Below are positions 31,758 through 40,323 of a DNA stretch of 64,000 bases, in pieces; the first letter of the stretch is position 1; each line of letters opens with the position of its first letter. The notes under the pieces were generated by a model. It had not been told where the DNA came from. It was given only the letters and a program-made list of their open reading frames with translations, and did not search any database. Source of the DNA: Sulfitobacter pontiacus (lineage in GTDB: Bacteria > Pseudomonadota > Alphaproteobacteria > Rhodobacterales > Rhodobacteraceae); NCBI RefSeq assembly GCF_040790665.1, contig NZ_CP160849.1, forward strand, positions 310,001 through 374,000, in the 5' to 3' direction. A program made the position numbers and the translations under genes.

Positions 31758-33731
31758 TCATTTTTTGTCTTTCGCATCACCCTTCAGGATCGACCCCAGC
31801 AATGCGTCAAAAGCGCTGCGTTCGTCCCGGCTGATGTGGGCACCGTTCTCGGCAATGTCGTATTCTGCGGTATCTTCCTGCCCGCTGCGCTGTGCGCGAT
31901 CAGCGTTGCGTGCCGCTTCGCCCAACCGCCATGTCAGCCCTTCATCCGCGGTGCCGGTCAGATCTTCGACCGCATCGGCAATCTCTTCGTCCAGCCCGCG
32001 CACGGCTTCCAGCTTGCCCAGTTCTTCGGCGACAGTCATGCGCGTCTTTTCCAGGTTGCCAGGGCTTCGGATGCAGGGCGTGATGGCTACGTGGCGTTGC
32101 GACAGCATGTTTTCAAGGGTGTACTCCCCCACTGCGTCATAAATCTTTTCGCGCAACACCGCCGGATCGTGATGTACATGGCGCAACATCAAATCGCGGA
32201 TACGCCCGTGATCAGGGTCCTGACACCGCATCGCGGCCAGCCCGTTCTCGAACTCTTCCACCAGCTGCGGACAACCCAGCAGGGCCATCAGGATCACCGC
32301 CTCGCGCAGATGCTCCGTCGCTCCCAGCCCGGCTGCGGTCACCAGAATGGAGGATTTCGCACTAGGGGATGGCCCCTGCGGCGCGGGGGCCCATTTACCA
32401 CCACCGGAGGCGCGCGCGACGGGGCTAAAATCTCTCTTGGCCTTTTGCGGACGGAAGAGCTGCCAGCGCAGATCCTTGATTTCCTGGCCATAATGGCTGC
32501 GGATCGACGGGTCTTTGATCATCATGATCTTTTCGCGCAGCGCCTTGTCCAACCCTGCCTTACGCTCGGGGCTGTCGAAAACGCGACCGTCGGTTTCGCG
32601 CTGCCAGAGCAGACGCACCATTGGCATCGCGTTATCCAGTAGCTTTTGCAACGCTGGCGCCCCGTGCGCGCGGAGCAGATCATCCGGATCCTGCCCGTCA
32701 GGCATCACGGCAAAACGCAAGGATTGCCCCGCCTCAAGCAGCGGCAGCGCCAGATCGATCAAGCGCATGGCCGCACGTTGACCCGCCGCATCCCCGTCCA
32801 GCGTGATGATCGGCTCGGGCGAGATACGCCACAACATCTGCAGCTGGCTCTCGGTGATCGCCGTGCCCAAGGGGGCCACCGCCGCACCAAAACCGGCCTG
32901 CACCAATGCAATCACATCCATATAGCCTTCGGCCACGATCAACGGCTTGCCCTGCCCTGCCGCTGTCCGCGCATCGCGCACGTTATAGAGGCTGCGGCCT
33001 TTGTCAAAAAGCTCCGTCTCGGGGGAGTTCAGATATTTGGCGTTGTCACTCGGGTCCATTGCCCGCCCGCCAAAGGCAATCGGACGCCCCCGCGCATCCC
33101 GGATCGGATACATGATCCGGCCCCGGAATGTATCATAAGGCCGCCCGCCCTTGGACGAAGGCTTTGCCAGCCCCGCCCCAAGGATCAACGCATCCTCGAC
33201 ATTCTTGGCTTTCAGGTGGTCCCAAAGCCCTTGCCACTGGTCCGGCGCGAAGCCGATTTCCCATTGCTCCAAGGCCTGCGGCGTCAGCCCGCGCCCGGCA
33301 AGATAGTCGCGCGCGGCCCCTGCCGCAGCGGTGCGCAGCTGCAGCCGGAAATACTGCACCGCCAGCTCCATTACCTCGGCCAGCTGAGTGCGCTTATCCG
33401 CCTTCTCCTGCGCGCGCGGGTCTTGTTTGGGCATGGGCATCCCGGCCTCACGCGCCAGAATCTCTACCGCTTCCATAAAGCTGACATTCTCGGTCTCGCG
33501 CACGAAAGAGATCGCGTCTCCCTTGGCGTGACACCCGAAACAATAGTAGAATCCCTTGCGGTCATCGACGTGGAAGCTGGCGGATTTTTCTTGGTGGAAC
33601 GGGCACGGAGCCCACATATCGCCCTTGCCCTGATTGGACTTGCGCGGATCCCACACCACTTTGCGCCCCACCACCTGTGACAGGCTGGCACGGCTGCGCA
33701 GTTCATCCAAAAATCCAGGGGGCAGGCTCAT
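31758..33731 (-). CDS. dnaG: DNA primase DnaG
   Basis: Primase of 657 residues that makes RNA primers at the replication fork. The N-terminal zinc finger is CPFHQEKSASFHVDDRKGFY with CFGCHAKGDA (residues 42-70). The catalytic TOPRIM domain has LIVAEGYMDVIAL and ITLDGDAAGQRAA (about 265-330). The C-terminal helicase-binding region from about 480 is Ala/Leu-rich as expected. dnaG-rpoD order is conserved in many bacteria. ATG 33731 begins MSLPPGFLDELRS, a usual alphaproteobacterial DnaG start. Confidence 0.98.
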   Translation of the reverse strand: MSLPPGFLDELRSRASLSQVVGRKVVWDPRKSNQGKGDMWAPCPFHQEKSASFHVDDRKGFYYCFGCHAKGDAISFVRETENVSFMEAVEILAREAGMPMPKQDPRAQEKADKRTQLAEVMELAVQYFRLQLRTAAAGAARDYLAGRGLTPQALEQWEIGFAPDQWQGLWDHLKAKNVEDALILGAGLAKPSSKGGRPYDTFRGRIMYPIRDARGRPIAFGGRAMDPSDNAKYLNSPETELFDKGRSLYNVRDARTAAGQGKPLIVAEGYMDVIALVQAGFGAAVAPLGTAITESQLQMLWRISPEPIITLDGDAAGQRAAMRLIDLALPLLEAGQSLRFAVMPDGQDPDDLLRAHGAPALQKLLDNAMPMVRLLWQRETDGRVFDSPERKAGLDKALREKIMMIKDPSIRSHYGQEIKDLRWQLFRPQKAKRDFSPVARASGGGKWAPAPQGPSPSAKSSILVTAAGLGATEHLREAVILMALLGCPQLVEEFENGLAAMRCQDPDHGRIRDLMLRHVHHDPAVLREKIYDAVGEYTLENMLSQRHVAITPCIRSPGNLEKTRMTVAEELGKLEAVRGLDEEIADAVEDLTGTADEGLTWRLGEAARNADRAQRSGQEDTAEYDIAENGAHISRDERSAFDALLGSILKGDAKDKK

Positions 33732-33789
33732 ACTGTTTTATATTGGGTCGGCAGGGCCAAAGTCCAGCACCCAAAGCCTGCGCGACGGG

Positions 33790-33850
33790 CTTCATTTTGC
33801 CGGATAAACTCCGGGGGGATCGTCCGTCAGGGCGATGGGGGCTGGCCCCC
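33790..33850. repeat. Intergenic repeat C
   Basis: CTTCATTTTGCCGGATAAAC (33790-33809), then CCGGGGGGATCG and GGGGGC-TG-GCCCCC (33837-33850). It combines the tail of repeat D with the GC stem of repeats A and B. It lies between dnaG and the upstream secreted protein gene. Confidence 0.72.
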
Positions 33851-33902
33851 GTCTTACCGCCCCGACAGGGACTACGACACGATCAAACGACGCGCGCGGG
33901 CT

Positions 33903-34211
33903 TCACTGGCCCAAACACATTTCGTTCCAGGCGGCAGAAAGGTCGTTGCCCTTCACGTCGCGCATTTTCATTTCATAGACCCAAGGGGCGACCAGCGGGA
34001 CAACCGCGTCATAGCGATCGGGCCATTCGGGGTTCTTGGAGGCGATGTGATCCGGCACGTCACGCTCTTTCACGCGGTCGATCCGCGCTTGCCGGACGGC
34101 CTGCACGACATCAGCCTGATATTGGCAATCGGTTTCAGCGCTGGTGGCGGCGAAGACAGGCGCGCTGGACGTCGCCAGTGCTGCGGCAATCATGAGTTTA
34201 CCAAATTTCAT
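33903..34211 (-). CDS. Small secreted protein of unknown function
   Basis: A 102-residue exported protein with signal peptide MKFGKLMIAAALATSSAPVFA. The mature part has TDCQYQADVVQAVRQARIDR, VPLVAPWVYEM and ends in AAWNEMCLGQ; its two Cys, near both ends, may form a disulphide. ATG 34211 follows an AGGAG Shine-Dalgarno eight bases upstream. Not recognised. It is a single gene between dnaG and gdhA on the same strand, with a repeat downstream and a strong stem upstream. Confidence 0.75.
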   Translation of the reverse strand: MKFGKLMIAAALATSSAPVFAATSAETDCQYQADVVQAVRQARIDRVKERDVPDHIASKNPEWPDRYDAVVPLVAPWVYEMKMRDVKGNDLSAAWNEMCLGQ

Positions 34212-34399
34212 CGTCACATCTCCTAAATGTTTCTTTGCAAGCCCGCCGCCCTTCCACTGCCTGCGCCGTTTAAAGTTAAAGGCTGCAGCGGACACGAGAG
34301 CGGGTGCTCATGGCGCAGGAACCTAGCCAGCCCCCGTTGGAATACAAGTGACAGAGCGGTTTTCCGCAGTACACGCTTGCGCGGTTTGGCGCGTCTTTG

Positions 34400-34428
34400 C
34401 CGAAAGCCGCTGTCACAGCGGCTTTCGG
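34400..34428. terminator. Strong stem after gdhA
   Basis: CCGAAAGCCGCTG pairs with CAGCGGCTTTCGG around a three-base loop (13-bp perfect stem). It is 39 bp after the gdhA stop but has no T run on the minus strand, so termination is likely but not certain. Confidence 0.55.
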
Positions 34429-34466
34429 GGAACTTTTCAGGGGCGCAGCACAGGGCCCGCGCGAGG

Positions 34467-35897
34467 TTACAGCCCCTTTGCGCGGTAGCTGGCGGCGACC
34501 TTTCCGATGCTCACCAGATAGGCGGCGGTGCGCAGGTCTTCGACATCGTCGCGGCTGTGCCAGACTTCCGCCATCGACCGGTAGGCGTCGCTCATCGTGT
34601 CGTAAAGACCCGAGCGAACCAGCTCAAGCTCCCCGGCGCCCCGCAGGTATTTATCCTTGAAGTTCGGGCTTAGCTGCCAGCCGACGCCGCTATCGGCGCT
34701 CAGACGTTCCAGCTCGTCCACCAACAGCTGGTGGCGGCTTTCCTCGTTGCGGCGCTGCATACGGCCAAAACGGATGTGGCTCAGGTTCTTGACCCATTCG
34801 AAATATGACACCGTCACACCGCCGGCGTTGGCATACATGTCAGGGATGATCACGACGCCCTTTGCACGCAGGATATCATCGGCACCGGCGGTTACGGGGC
34901 CGTTGGCGGCTTCGACGATCAGCGGAGCCTTGACGTTATGCGCGTTGGTCAGGTTAATCACCCCTTCCAGCGCCGCAGGGATCAGGATGTCACAGTCCGC
35001 TTCCAGCAGCTTGGCACCGTCTTCTTCAAGGGGCGCATCTGGATAGCCCTTGATCGTACCATGCATGAAAATCCAGCGGTGCACCTCTTCTACATCAAGA
35101 CCACGGTCATCGAACAAAGCGCCGTCGCGTTCAATGATCGCGGTGATCTTGCAGCCATCCTCTTCGCTCAGGAACTTGGCGGCGTGGTAGCCCACATTGC
35201 CCAAGCCCTGCACCACGACGCGTTTACCGTCCAGCTCACCGCCCAGACCGGCCTTTTCCATCCCCTTGGTGTCGCGGAAGAAAGCGTGCAGCGCATATTG
35301 CACGCCGCGGCCCGTCGCCTCGGTGCGGCCATGGATGCCGCCCGCGTTGATCGGCTTGCCCGTCACACAGGCAACCCCGTTGATGTCCGTGGTGTTCATG
35401 CGCTTGTACTGATCCGCGATCCAGGCCATCTCGCGCTCGCCCGTGCCCATGTCGGGGGCGGGAACGTTTTGCGCGGGGTTGATCATGTCGCGCTTGATCA
35501 GCTCGTACGCGAAACGGCGCGTGATCAGTTCCAGCTCGTGTTCGTCATAGTCGCGCGGATCAATGCACAGCCCGCCTTTGGAGCCCCCGAACGGCGCTTC
35601 GACCAGCGCGCATTTATAGGTCATCAACGCCGCCAGCGCCTCTACCTCGTTCTGGTTCACCCCGGGGCTGTAACGGATGCCGCCCTTGACCGGCTCCATG
35701 TGTTCGGAATGGACCGAGCGATAGCCGGTGAAGGTCTGGATACCGCCGCGCAGGCGCACGCCGAAACGCACCGTGTAGGTCGCGTTGCACACGCGAATCT
35801 TCTCTTCCAGACCCGGCGACAGGTCCATCAGGGCCACCGCCCGGTTAAACATGATGTCGACGCTATCGCGAAAGCTCGGTTCGGTTCCGGGGTTCAT
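34467..35897 (-). CDS. gdhA: Glu/Leu/Phe/Val dehydrogenase (glutamate dehydrogenase)
   Basis: A 476-residue amino-acid dehydrogenase, converting glutamate and 2-oxoglutarate. The substrate site has GGIRYSPGVNQNEVEALAALM, the catalytic-lysine stretch ALVEAPFGGSKGGLCIDPRD and VPAPDMGTGEREMAWI; the Rossmann fold begins VVVQGLGNVGYHAAKFL near residue 228. The length and RPRD-type motifs fit the NAD-linked, short glutamate dehydrogenases. ATG 35897 follows AGGAGCGTAGA. A 371-bp region separates it from the divergent pseudopilin genes. Confidence 0.93.
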   Translation of the reverse strand: MNPGTEPSFRDSVDIMFNRAVALMDLSPGLEEKIRVCNATYTVRFGVRLRGGIQTFTGYRSVHSEHMEPVKGGIRYSPGVNQNEVEALAALMTYKCALVEAPFGGSKGGLCIDPRDYDEHELELITRRFAYELIKRDMINPAQNVPAPDMGTGEREMAWIADQYKRMNTTDINGVACVTGKPINAGGIHGRTEATGRGVQYALHAFFRDTKGMEKAGLGGELDGKRVVVQGLGNVGYHAAKFLSEEDGCKITAIIERDGALFDDRGLDVEEVHRWIFMHGTIKGYPDAPLEEDGAKLLEADCDILIPAALEGVINLTNAHNVKAPLIVEAANGPVTAGADDILRAKGVVIIPDMYANAGGVTVSYFEWVKNLSHIRFGRMQRRNEESRHQLLVDELERLSADSGVGWQLSPNFKDKYLRGAGELELVRSGLYDTMSDAYRSMAEVWHSRDDVEDLRTAAYLVSIGKVAASYRAKGL

Positions 35898-36268
35898 TCT
35901 ACGCTCCTAAATTGGCTCTGCGACCCTGATGCGGGCCGGTTCATCGCCTCGCCTTTTGAACATGGCACCTGCGTCAAGCAAAGCTGTAAATCACCATATT
36001 TCGAAGTTTTCGCACAAATTTTAATCAGTTTGAAAACTTATCGCCCAAAGCGAGCAATCACGGCACACAAGACAAGCCCTGCGCGAAGTTTCCTGACAGG
36101 GGACAGTCCGGCTGCTCCGGCGGGATCTGCCCCAAAAACGGTCTGAGTATACACTTTTTTAAACGTATTTCGCCCTATTTCGGCCAACTTCACCCCGCAT
36201 ATCTGCTGGCAACGCCGATCCGCTCGAAATGCGTCTGTCGCATGGGTCGCACGAATAAGGACATGGAA
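35898..36268. other. Divergent intergenic region, gdhA / Tad genes
   Basis: No gene seen in 371 bp. It must hold both promoters. Parts are A+T-rich. An inverted repeat AAGTTTTC (36004-36011) / GAAAACTT (36032-36039) with a 20-bp spacer lies 107-142 bp before gdhA. A T-rich stretch CACTTTTTTAAACG is near 36155. Confidence 0.6.
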
Positions 36269-37684
36269 ATGCCGGTGAACGATACAGTGAGTAAATGGGT
36301 AACCCTCCCCCTGCGCAAGCGGCTGACGCGGTTCGCCCGTGAAGACGACGGGCTGGTGACGATCCTCGCGCTTTTCATGATCATGATGATGATCGCCGTG
36401 GGTGGCATCCAGCTAGACTTCATGCGCCACGAGATGGAACGCTCGCGTCTGCAAGCTGTGTCGGACCGTGCCGTTCTGGCCGCTGCCGATCTGGATCAGA
36501 TGCGCGACCCCAAAACGGTGGTGGAAGACTACTTTGCCAAATCGGGCATGACCGAGTTTCTGTCGAATGTCGTGGTGGATGACGGTCTGAACTTTCGCAC
36601 CGTGACGGTCGACGCAAGCAAGGACATGGACACCCAGTTTATTGGCCGCTTTGGTTTCCCCACGCTCGAAGTGCCCGCCCATAGTCAGGCGGAAGAACGC
36701 GTTGCAAAGGTCGAAATCTCGCTCGTGCTCGATATCTCGGGCTCGATGGCCACCAATAACCGTCTGGGCGAAGTACAGAATGCCGCCGATATCTTTCTGG
36801 ACACCGTGCTGAAGGACGAGAACCAAGACCTGATTTCAGTCTCCCTGGTCCCCTACTCGGAACAAGTGAACGCGGGCCCGTTGATCATGGACCGTATGAA
36901 CGTGAACAGAAAGCACGACTATTCCCACTGCATTGATTTCGACAATGGCGACTTTGATTCAATCGCGATGAATAGCAGCACCCGGTATAACCAGATGCAG
37001 CACTTCCAGTGGAACTACGATGGCCGCAACAACTACCGTGACGATACGGTTTGCCCACGCTACGATTACGAGCGTATTACCCCGTTTTCACAAAACAAAC
37101 GCACGTTGAAGAACCAGATCGATGATCTTGTACCGCGCGCTGGTACGTCGATCTTCCTTGGCATGAAATGGGCCGCGGCGATGCTTGATCCGGCGTTCCG
37201 GGACATCAACAACTCGCTGGTGAATGCTGGCTATGTCGACCGTGAATTCTACAACCGCCCCGCGAGCTATACCGATTCAGAAACGCTTAAGACTGTTATC
37301 CTTATGACGGACGGCGCGAATGATAACTCGTACCGTATCCGCAGTAACTACTATGACAGCGACAGCGAATACGTGCACTGGAACAAATACAACCTTTGGT
37401 GGTATCTTCGCCGAGAGGTGGACTCACGCTATTGGGGCTACTTCTACTATCACAAGTACAACAAAACGCTGGGGAACACCTTGCTGTCGAATATCTGCGA
37501 CGCCGCCAAAGCCAAGCGGATCGTGATCTGGTCCATCGGGTTCGAGGTCGATGACGAAGACGTGCCCGCGATGCAGGATTGCGCCTCCTCGCCCAGCCAC
37601 TTCTTCCGCGTCGAAGGCGTCGAGCTTTCCGAAGCCTTCCGCGCCATCGCCCGCCAGATCAACCAGTTGAGATTGACCCAATGA
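36269..37684 (+). CDS. Tad pilus assembly protein TadG-like with VWA domain
   Basis: A 471-residue membrane protein. The N-terminus has a pseudopilin-like hydrophobic helix (LVTILALFMIMMMIAVGGI) preceded by FAREDDG. A von Willebrand A domain from about residue 148 has the metal motif DISGSM, and VILMTDGAND near 345. The rest is rich in Tyr, Asn and Asp (for example YNQMQHFQWNYDGRNNYRDD). Such proteins are thought to work at the surface with Tad pili. ATG 36269 (MPVNDTVSKW) has an AAGG eight bases upstream; ATG 36242 is possible. It overlaps the next gene by 4 bp. Confidence 0.85.
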   Translation: MPVNDTVSKWVTLPLRKRLTRFAREDDGLVTILALFMIMMMIAVGGIQLDFMRHEMERSRLQAVSDRAVLAAADLDQMRDPKTVVEDYFAKSGMTEFLSNVVVDDGLNFRTVTVDASKDMDTQFIGRFGFPTLEVPAHSQAEERVAKVEISLVLDISGSMATNNRLGEVQNAADIFLDTVLKDENQDLISVSLVPYSEQVNAGPLIMDRMNVNRKHDYSHCIDFDNGDFDSIAMNSSTRYNQMQHFQWNYDGRNNYRDDTVCPRYDYERITPFSQNKRTLKNQIDDLVPRAGTSIFLGMKWAAAMLDPAFRDINNSLVNAGYVDREFYNRPASYTDSETLKTVILMTDGANDNSYRIRSNYYDSDSEYVHWNKYNLWWYLRREVDSRYWGYFYYHKYNKTLGNTLLSNICDAAKAKRIVIWSIGFEVDDEDVPAMQDCASSPSHFFRVEGVELSEAFRAIARQINQLRLTQ

Positions 37685-38220
37685 TCGCCCGCATTTCACA
37701 AGCGCTGCGCCGGTTCCGCCGGGGTGAGGATGGCGCAGTTGTCCTGATCGAATTCGTGATCCTCTTTCCGGTCATCTTCGGCATGTTCCTCGCGTCGGTC
37801 GAGGTCAGCCTTTATTCCCTGCGGCAGTTCCACCTGAACCGCGGGCTGGAAACGGCAGTACGGTATATCCGGCTGAACACACGCACGACGATCACCCACG
37901 ACATGATCAAAACGATGATCTGTGACAACGTGGGCTATATCGGCGATTGTAAGGATACCCTGCGCCTTGAGATGGTGCTGGTGAACCCGCGCAACTTCGC
38001 CGCGATGAATGCCTCGCCCGACTGCGTGGACAAATCCCTGCCCGTCAAACAGGAACGCGGCTTTACCCTTGGGGCGCAGCACCAGCTGATGCTGCTGCGG
38101 GCCTGCGTCAAGTTCGATCCGATGCTGCCGGGCAGCGCTATGGGCTTCAAGTTCGAAACCGATGGCGCGGGTCAGGGCAGCATGTACGCTGTATCCTCCT
38201 TTGTGCAGGAGCCAAGCTAA
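37681..38220 (+). CDS. TadE-family pseudopilin 1
   Basis: A 179-residue pseudopilin-like protein. The N-terminus RRGEDGAVVLIEFVILFPVIFG (shown in part: GAVVLIEFVIL) carries the prepilin-type G-A..E pattern, with cleavage expected after Gly and the conserved Glu five residues later. The C-terminal part has several Cys (MICDNVGYIGDC, SPDCVDK, RACVKFD) that may pair in the periplasm. Overlaps both neighbours by 1-4 bp, so it is cotranslated. Confidence 0.82.
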   Translation: MIARISQALRRFRRGEDGAVVLIEFVILFPVIFGMFLASVEVSLYSLRQFHLNRGLETAVRYIRLNTRTTITHDMIKTMICDNVGYIGDCKDTLRLEMVLVNPRNFAAMNASPDCVDKSLPVKQERGFTLGAQHQLMLLRACVKFDPMLPGSAMGFKFETDGAGQGSMYAVSSFVQEPS

Positions 38221-38780
38221 TGGTTATCTCTTATCTCAAACGCCGTGTACTGGCGCGCTTTCTGCGCGATCAGGACGGCAGCGCCTCGATCGAAGCGGTG
38301 ATCATGATGCCCATGGTTTTCTGGGTCTATCTGGCGATGTTTACCTTCTTCCAAACCTATCAGGAATATTACACCAACCAGAAAGCGGCCTATACCATCG
38401 GCGATATGATCTCGCGCGAGACGCTGCCGATGGACACTGCCTATATGGACGGCATTCAGGATCTACTGGATTATATGACCCGTTCCTCGGGTGAAACGAC
38501 AGTGCGCATCACCTCGGCGAAATACGATCAGAAGAACAAGCGGTTCCTGCTGCATTGGTCCCGCGCCCGCGGCAGCCTGAGCGACGCGACCCAAGCGGAT
38601 GTGACCGGCTGGACGGATAAAATCCCGGAACTGGAGGATGGTGAATATATCACCGTCACCGAGACATGGACGTCATTTGCCCCACCCTTCAACATCGGGC
38701 TGCCGGTGCAAGAGGTGAAGAACTTCGTCTTTACCCGTCCGCGCTACGCCCCTTGGGTGCTTTACTCGGACGGGGCGTAA
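38220..38780 (+). CDS. TadE-family pseudopilin 2
   Basis: A 186-residue pseudopilin-like protein, second of the pair. Its start overlaps the previous stop by one base (TAATG). The N-terminus RDQDGSASIEAVIMMPMVFW has the G-S..E prepilin pattern before a hydrophobic helix, then YQEYYTNQKAAYTIGDMISR and a beta-rich C-terminal part ending FTRPRYAPWVLYSDGA. Unlike its neighbour it has no Cys. The Tad secretion ATPase and platform genes are not in the window. Confidence 0.82.
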   Translation: MVISYLKRRVLARFLRDQDGSASIEAVIMMPMVFWVYLAMFTFFQTYQEYYTNQKAAYTIGDMISRETLPMDTAYMDGIQDLLDYMTRSSGETTVRITSAKYDQKNKRFLLHWSRARGSLSDATQADVTGWTDKIPELEDGEYITVTETWTSFAPPFNIGLPVQEVKNFVFTRPRYAPWVLYSDGA

Positions 38781-38803
38781 ACGCCGACGATCACGACAGA
38801 AAG

Positions 38804-38837
38804 AAAAGGCCCGCGGCGATCTGCCTGCGGGCCTTTT
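38804..38837. terminator. Bidirectional terminator
   Basis: An 11-bp stem AAAAGGCCCGC/GCGGGCCTTTT with a 12-base loop lies between the convergent pseudopilin gene and the 164-residue membrane protein gene; A and T runs on either side serve both directions. Confidence 0.85.
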
Positions 38838-38839
38838 GC

Positions 38840-39334
38840 TTAGGATCGTTCTGCCATCATGGCAGAGATGATCTCGGACATGAACTTGGTCTGACTGCCG
38901 GGGGTCATGCCGCCGACACCGATGCGTCGGCCAATCCGCCACCACAGGCCCGGGCGCCAGATGCGGTCACCGCCTGTACCCGGCTTGGTGCGCAATAGAA
39001 AACCGTTAGACGGCTTGAACGCGAACACGCCGCGATCCAGCCCGATGATGTCTTCGACCCGTGCAATCACCGTACCGTCGCTGTCGCGCAATTCGGTGGC
39101 CGTCAGCTCGATCGCGCCCGCGGTTGCGCGGCGCATCTTGTCAGCCATCCAAAGCGCCAGCCCCCCCATTGCCAGCAAGAACACCTGCCAGCCCAGACCG
39201 GGCGACGAGGTGAACGCGACGTAGATCAGGAACAGCCCCAATATCCCAAGCGCCGTCAGGCCAATGGCCCGCCGCCCAGAGGAGGCACGCGTGGTGGCAA
39301 GAACTTCGTTTGGATCGTTGAATTCAGGGAGCAT
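38840..39334 (-). CDS. Small membrane protein of unknown function
   Basis: A 164-residue protein not recognised. After a soluble start (MLPEFNDPNEVLATTRASSG) come two hydrophobic helices near residues 23-42 (AIGLTALGILGLFLIYVAF) and 49-65 (WQVFLLAMGGLALWMAD). The cytoplasmic C-terminal half is a PH-like beta region (IELTATELRDSDGTVIARVED, GVFAFKPSNGFLLRTKPG) ending with FMSEIISAMMAERS. Convergent with the Tad-like genes; it shares no clear operon. Confidence 0.68.
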   Translation of the reverse strand: MLPEFNDPNEVLATTRASSGRRAIGLTALGILGLFLIYVAFTSSPGLGWQVFLLAMGGLALWMADKMRRATAGAIELTATELRDSDGTVIARVEDIIGLDRGVFAFKPSNGFLLRTKPGTGGDRIWRPGLWWRIGRRIGVGGMTPGSQTKFMSEIISAMMAERS

Positions 39335-39447
39335 GGGGCGCGACTTTCGTTAAGGTCGCTTTGCCTACCGCGCCGGGCGCGCATTTGGCAAGCCCGCGCC
39401 GCGCAATCCCGCATCGCAGCCCCTGACCGCTTGGGCCAGTTGCCAGC

Positions 39448-39957
39448 CTATTGACCGGCCTTCGGAGGCTTTGCGCCGTCGCGTTTGCCCTTTTTGCCGC
39501 GCTTGAGCATTTCCTCGACACGGTCGGCATAGGCTGCACGCTCGGGTGCCGACATCTGAGCCAACTCGGCCAGCCATGCGTTTTGAACGGTCTGCTGAAC
39601 GGTCAGCGTGGCGTCGCGTTGCAGGTCCAGCACGCGGCGTGCCTCTGCGGGGTCAAAGGGCTCTGCGCGGATGGCTGTCAGCGCCTCTTGGTACAATGCG
39701 CGGCGTGCGGCACGGCTGACGGATTTATCCTCGCGCCCCTTGCGCGCATCGGCAAAGACGGCGCGGCGGCGTTCTTCGGGCAGCGCCATGACGTAGGGCG
39801 TGCCATAGTCGCGCATGTGCCGCATCGCGCCACCATGCGGCCCGTCAAAGCGATAGGCCGCCCCCGCAACCAGCCCCAGCACCAGCAGGTTCACCCCCAG
39901 CGACAGCCCCAAGGCCCACCGCAGTGTCTTCGTGCTTTTGAATGCAAAGCCTGCCAT
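39448..39957 (-). CDS. Periplasmic heavy-metal-sensor-like protein (CnrX/ZraP group)
   Basis: A 169-residue protein with an N-terminal membrane anchor (WALGLSLGVNLLVLGLVAGA, residues 14-33) and an all-helical periplasmic domain. The arrangement (LPEERRRAVFADARKGRED, then ARRALYQEALTAIRAEPFDP, then VQNAWLAELAQMSAPERAAY) is typical of PF13801 proteins such as CnrX or ZraP. No clear His/Met metal cluster is seen apart from HGGAMRHMRD near residue 42. It is the last gene of the EF-hand/ECF operon and may report a periplasmic signal to the anti-sigma protein. Confidence 0.8.
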   Translation of the reverse strand: MAGFAFKSTKTLRWALGLSLGVNLLVLGLVAGAAYRFDGPHGGAMRHMRDYGTPYVMALPEERRRAVFADARKGREDKSVSRAARRALYQEALTAIRAEPFDPAEARRVLDLQRDATLTVQQTVQNAWLAELAQMSAPERAAYADRVEEMLKRGKKGKRDGAKPPKAGQ

Positions 39958-39960
39958 TTT

Positions 39961-40323
39961 CTATCCCTCGTCCAAGTCCCAGCCGAACGCCGTCAGATCT
40001 GACGTATAGGTGTCCAGCGATGCCGCATCGGCGACAATGTAGTCGTCGCCGCCGGTGATGATCTGCGTCGCGACATCCGGCAGGCCGCTTGGCGGGGCGA
40101 CCCCGATCCAGAACCCGACAGCCGTTGCCGTGATCAGCCCGCCCAAAGCAGGTGCGCCGCCGATGGCGCGCCAGAACCCACGCCAGCCCCCTATCGCAGG
40201 GGCGGGCTGTGCCGCCAGCGCATCGGCGATCAGCCGGTCCATCATACCGGCAGGCATCTGCGGCGGGGTCGCCCGCGCCTGTTCGAAATGCGCCTCTAGC
40301 GTATCTGTTTCACGTTTTGTCAT
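39961..40323 (-). CDS. Probable membrane anti-sigma factor
   Basis: A 120-residue protein. The N-terminal part (MTKRETDTLEAHFEQARATPPQMPAGM) is soluble, with one hydrophobic helix near residues 64-80 (GGLITATAVGFWIGVA) and a short acidic outer end (DLTAFGWDLDEG). It overlaps the sigma gene by 14 bp and precedes the periplasmic sensor gene by three bases. Position and build suggest the anti-sigma factor for the ECF sigma factor; no ZAS zinc motif is seen, so this is inference. ATG 40326 is an equal start. Confidence 0.65.
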   Translation of the reverse strand: MTKRETDTLEAHFEQARATPPQMPAGMMDRLIADALAAQPAPAIGGWRGFWRAIGGAPALGGLITATAVGFWIGVAPPSGLPDVATQIITGGDDYIVADAASLDTYTSDLTAFGWDLDEG

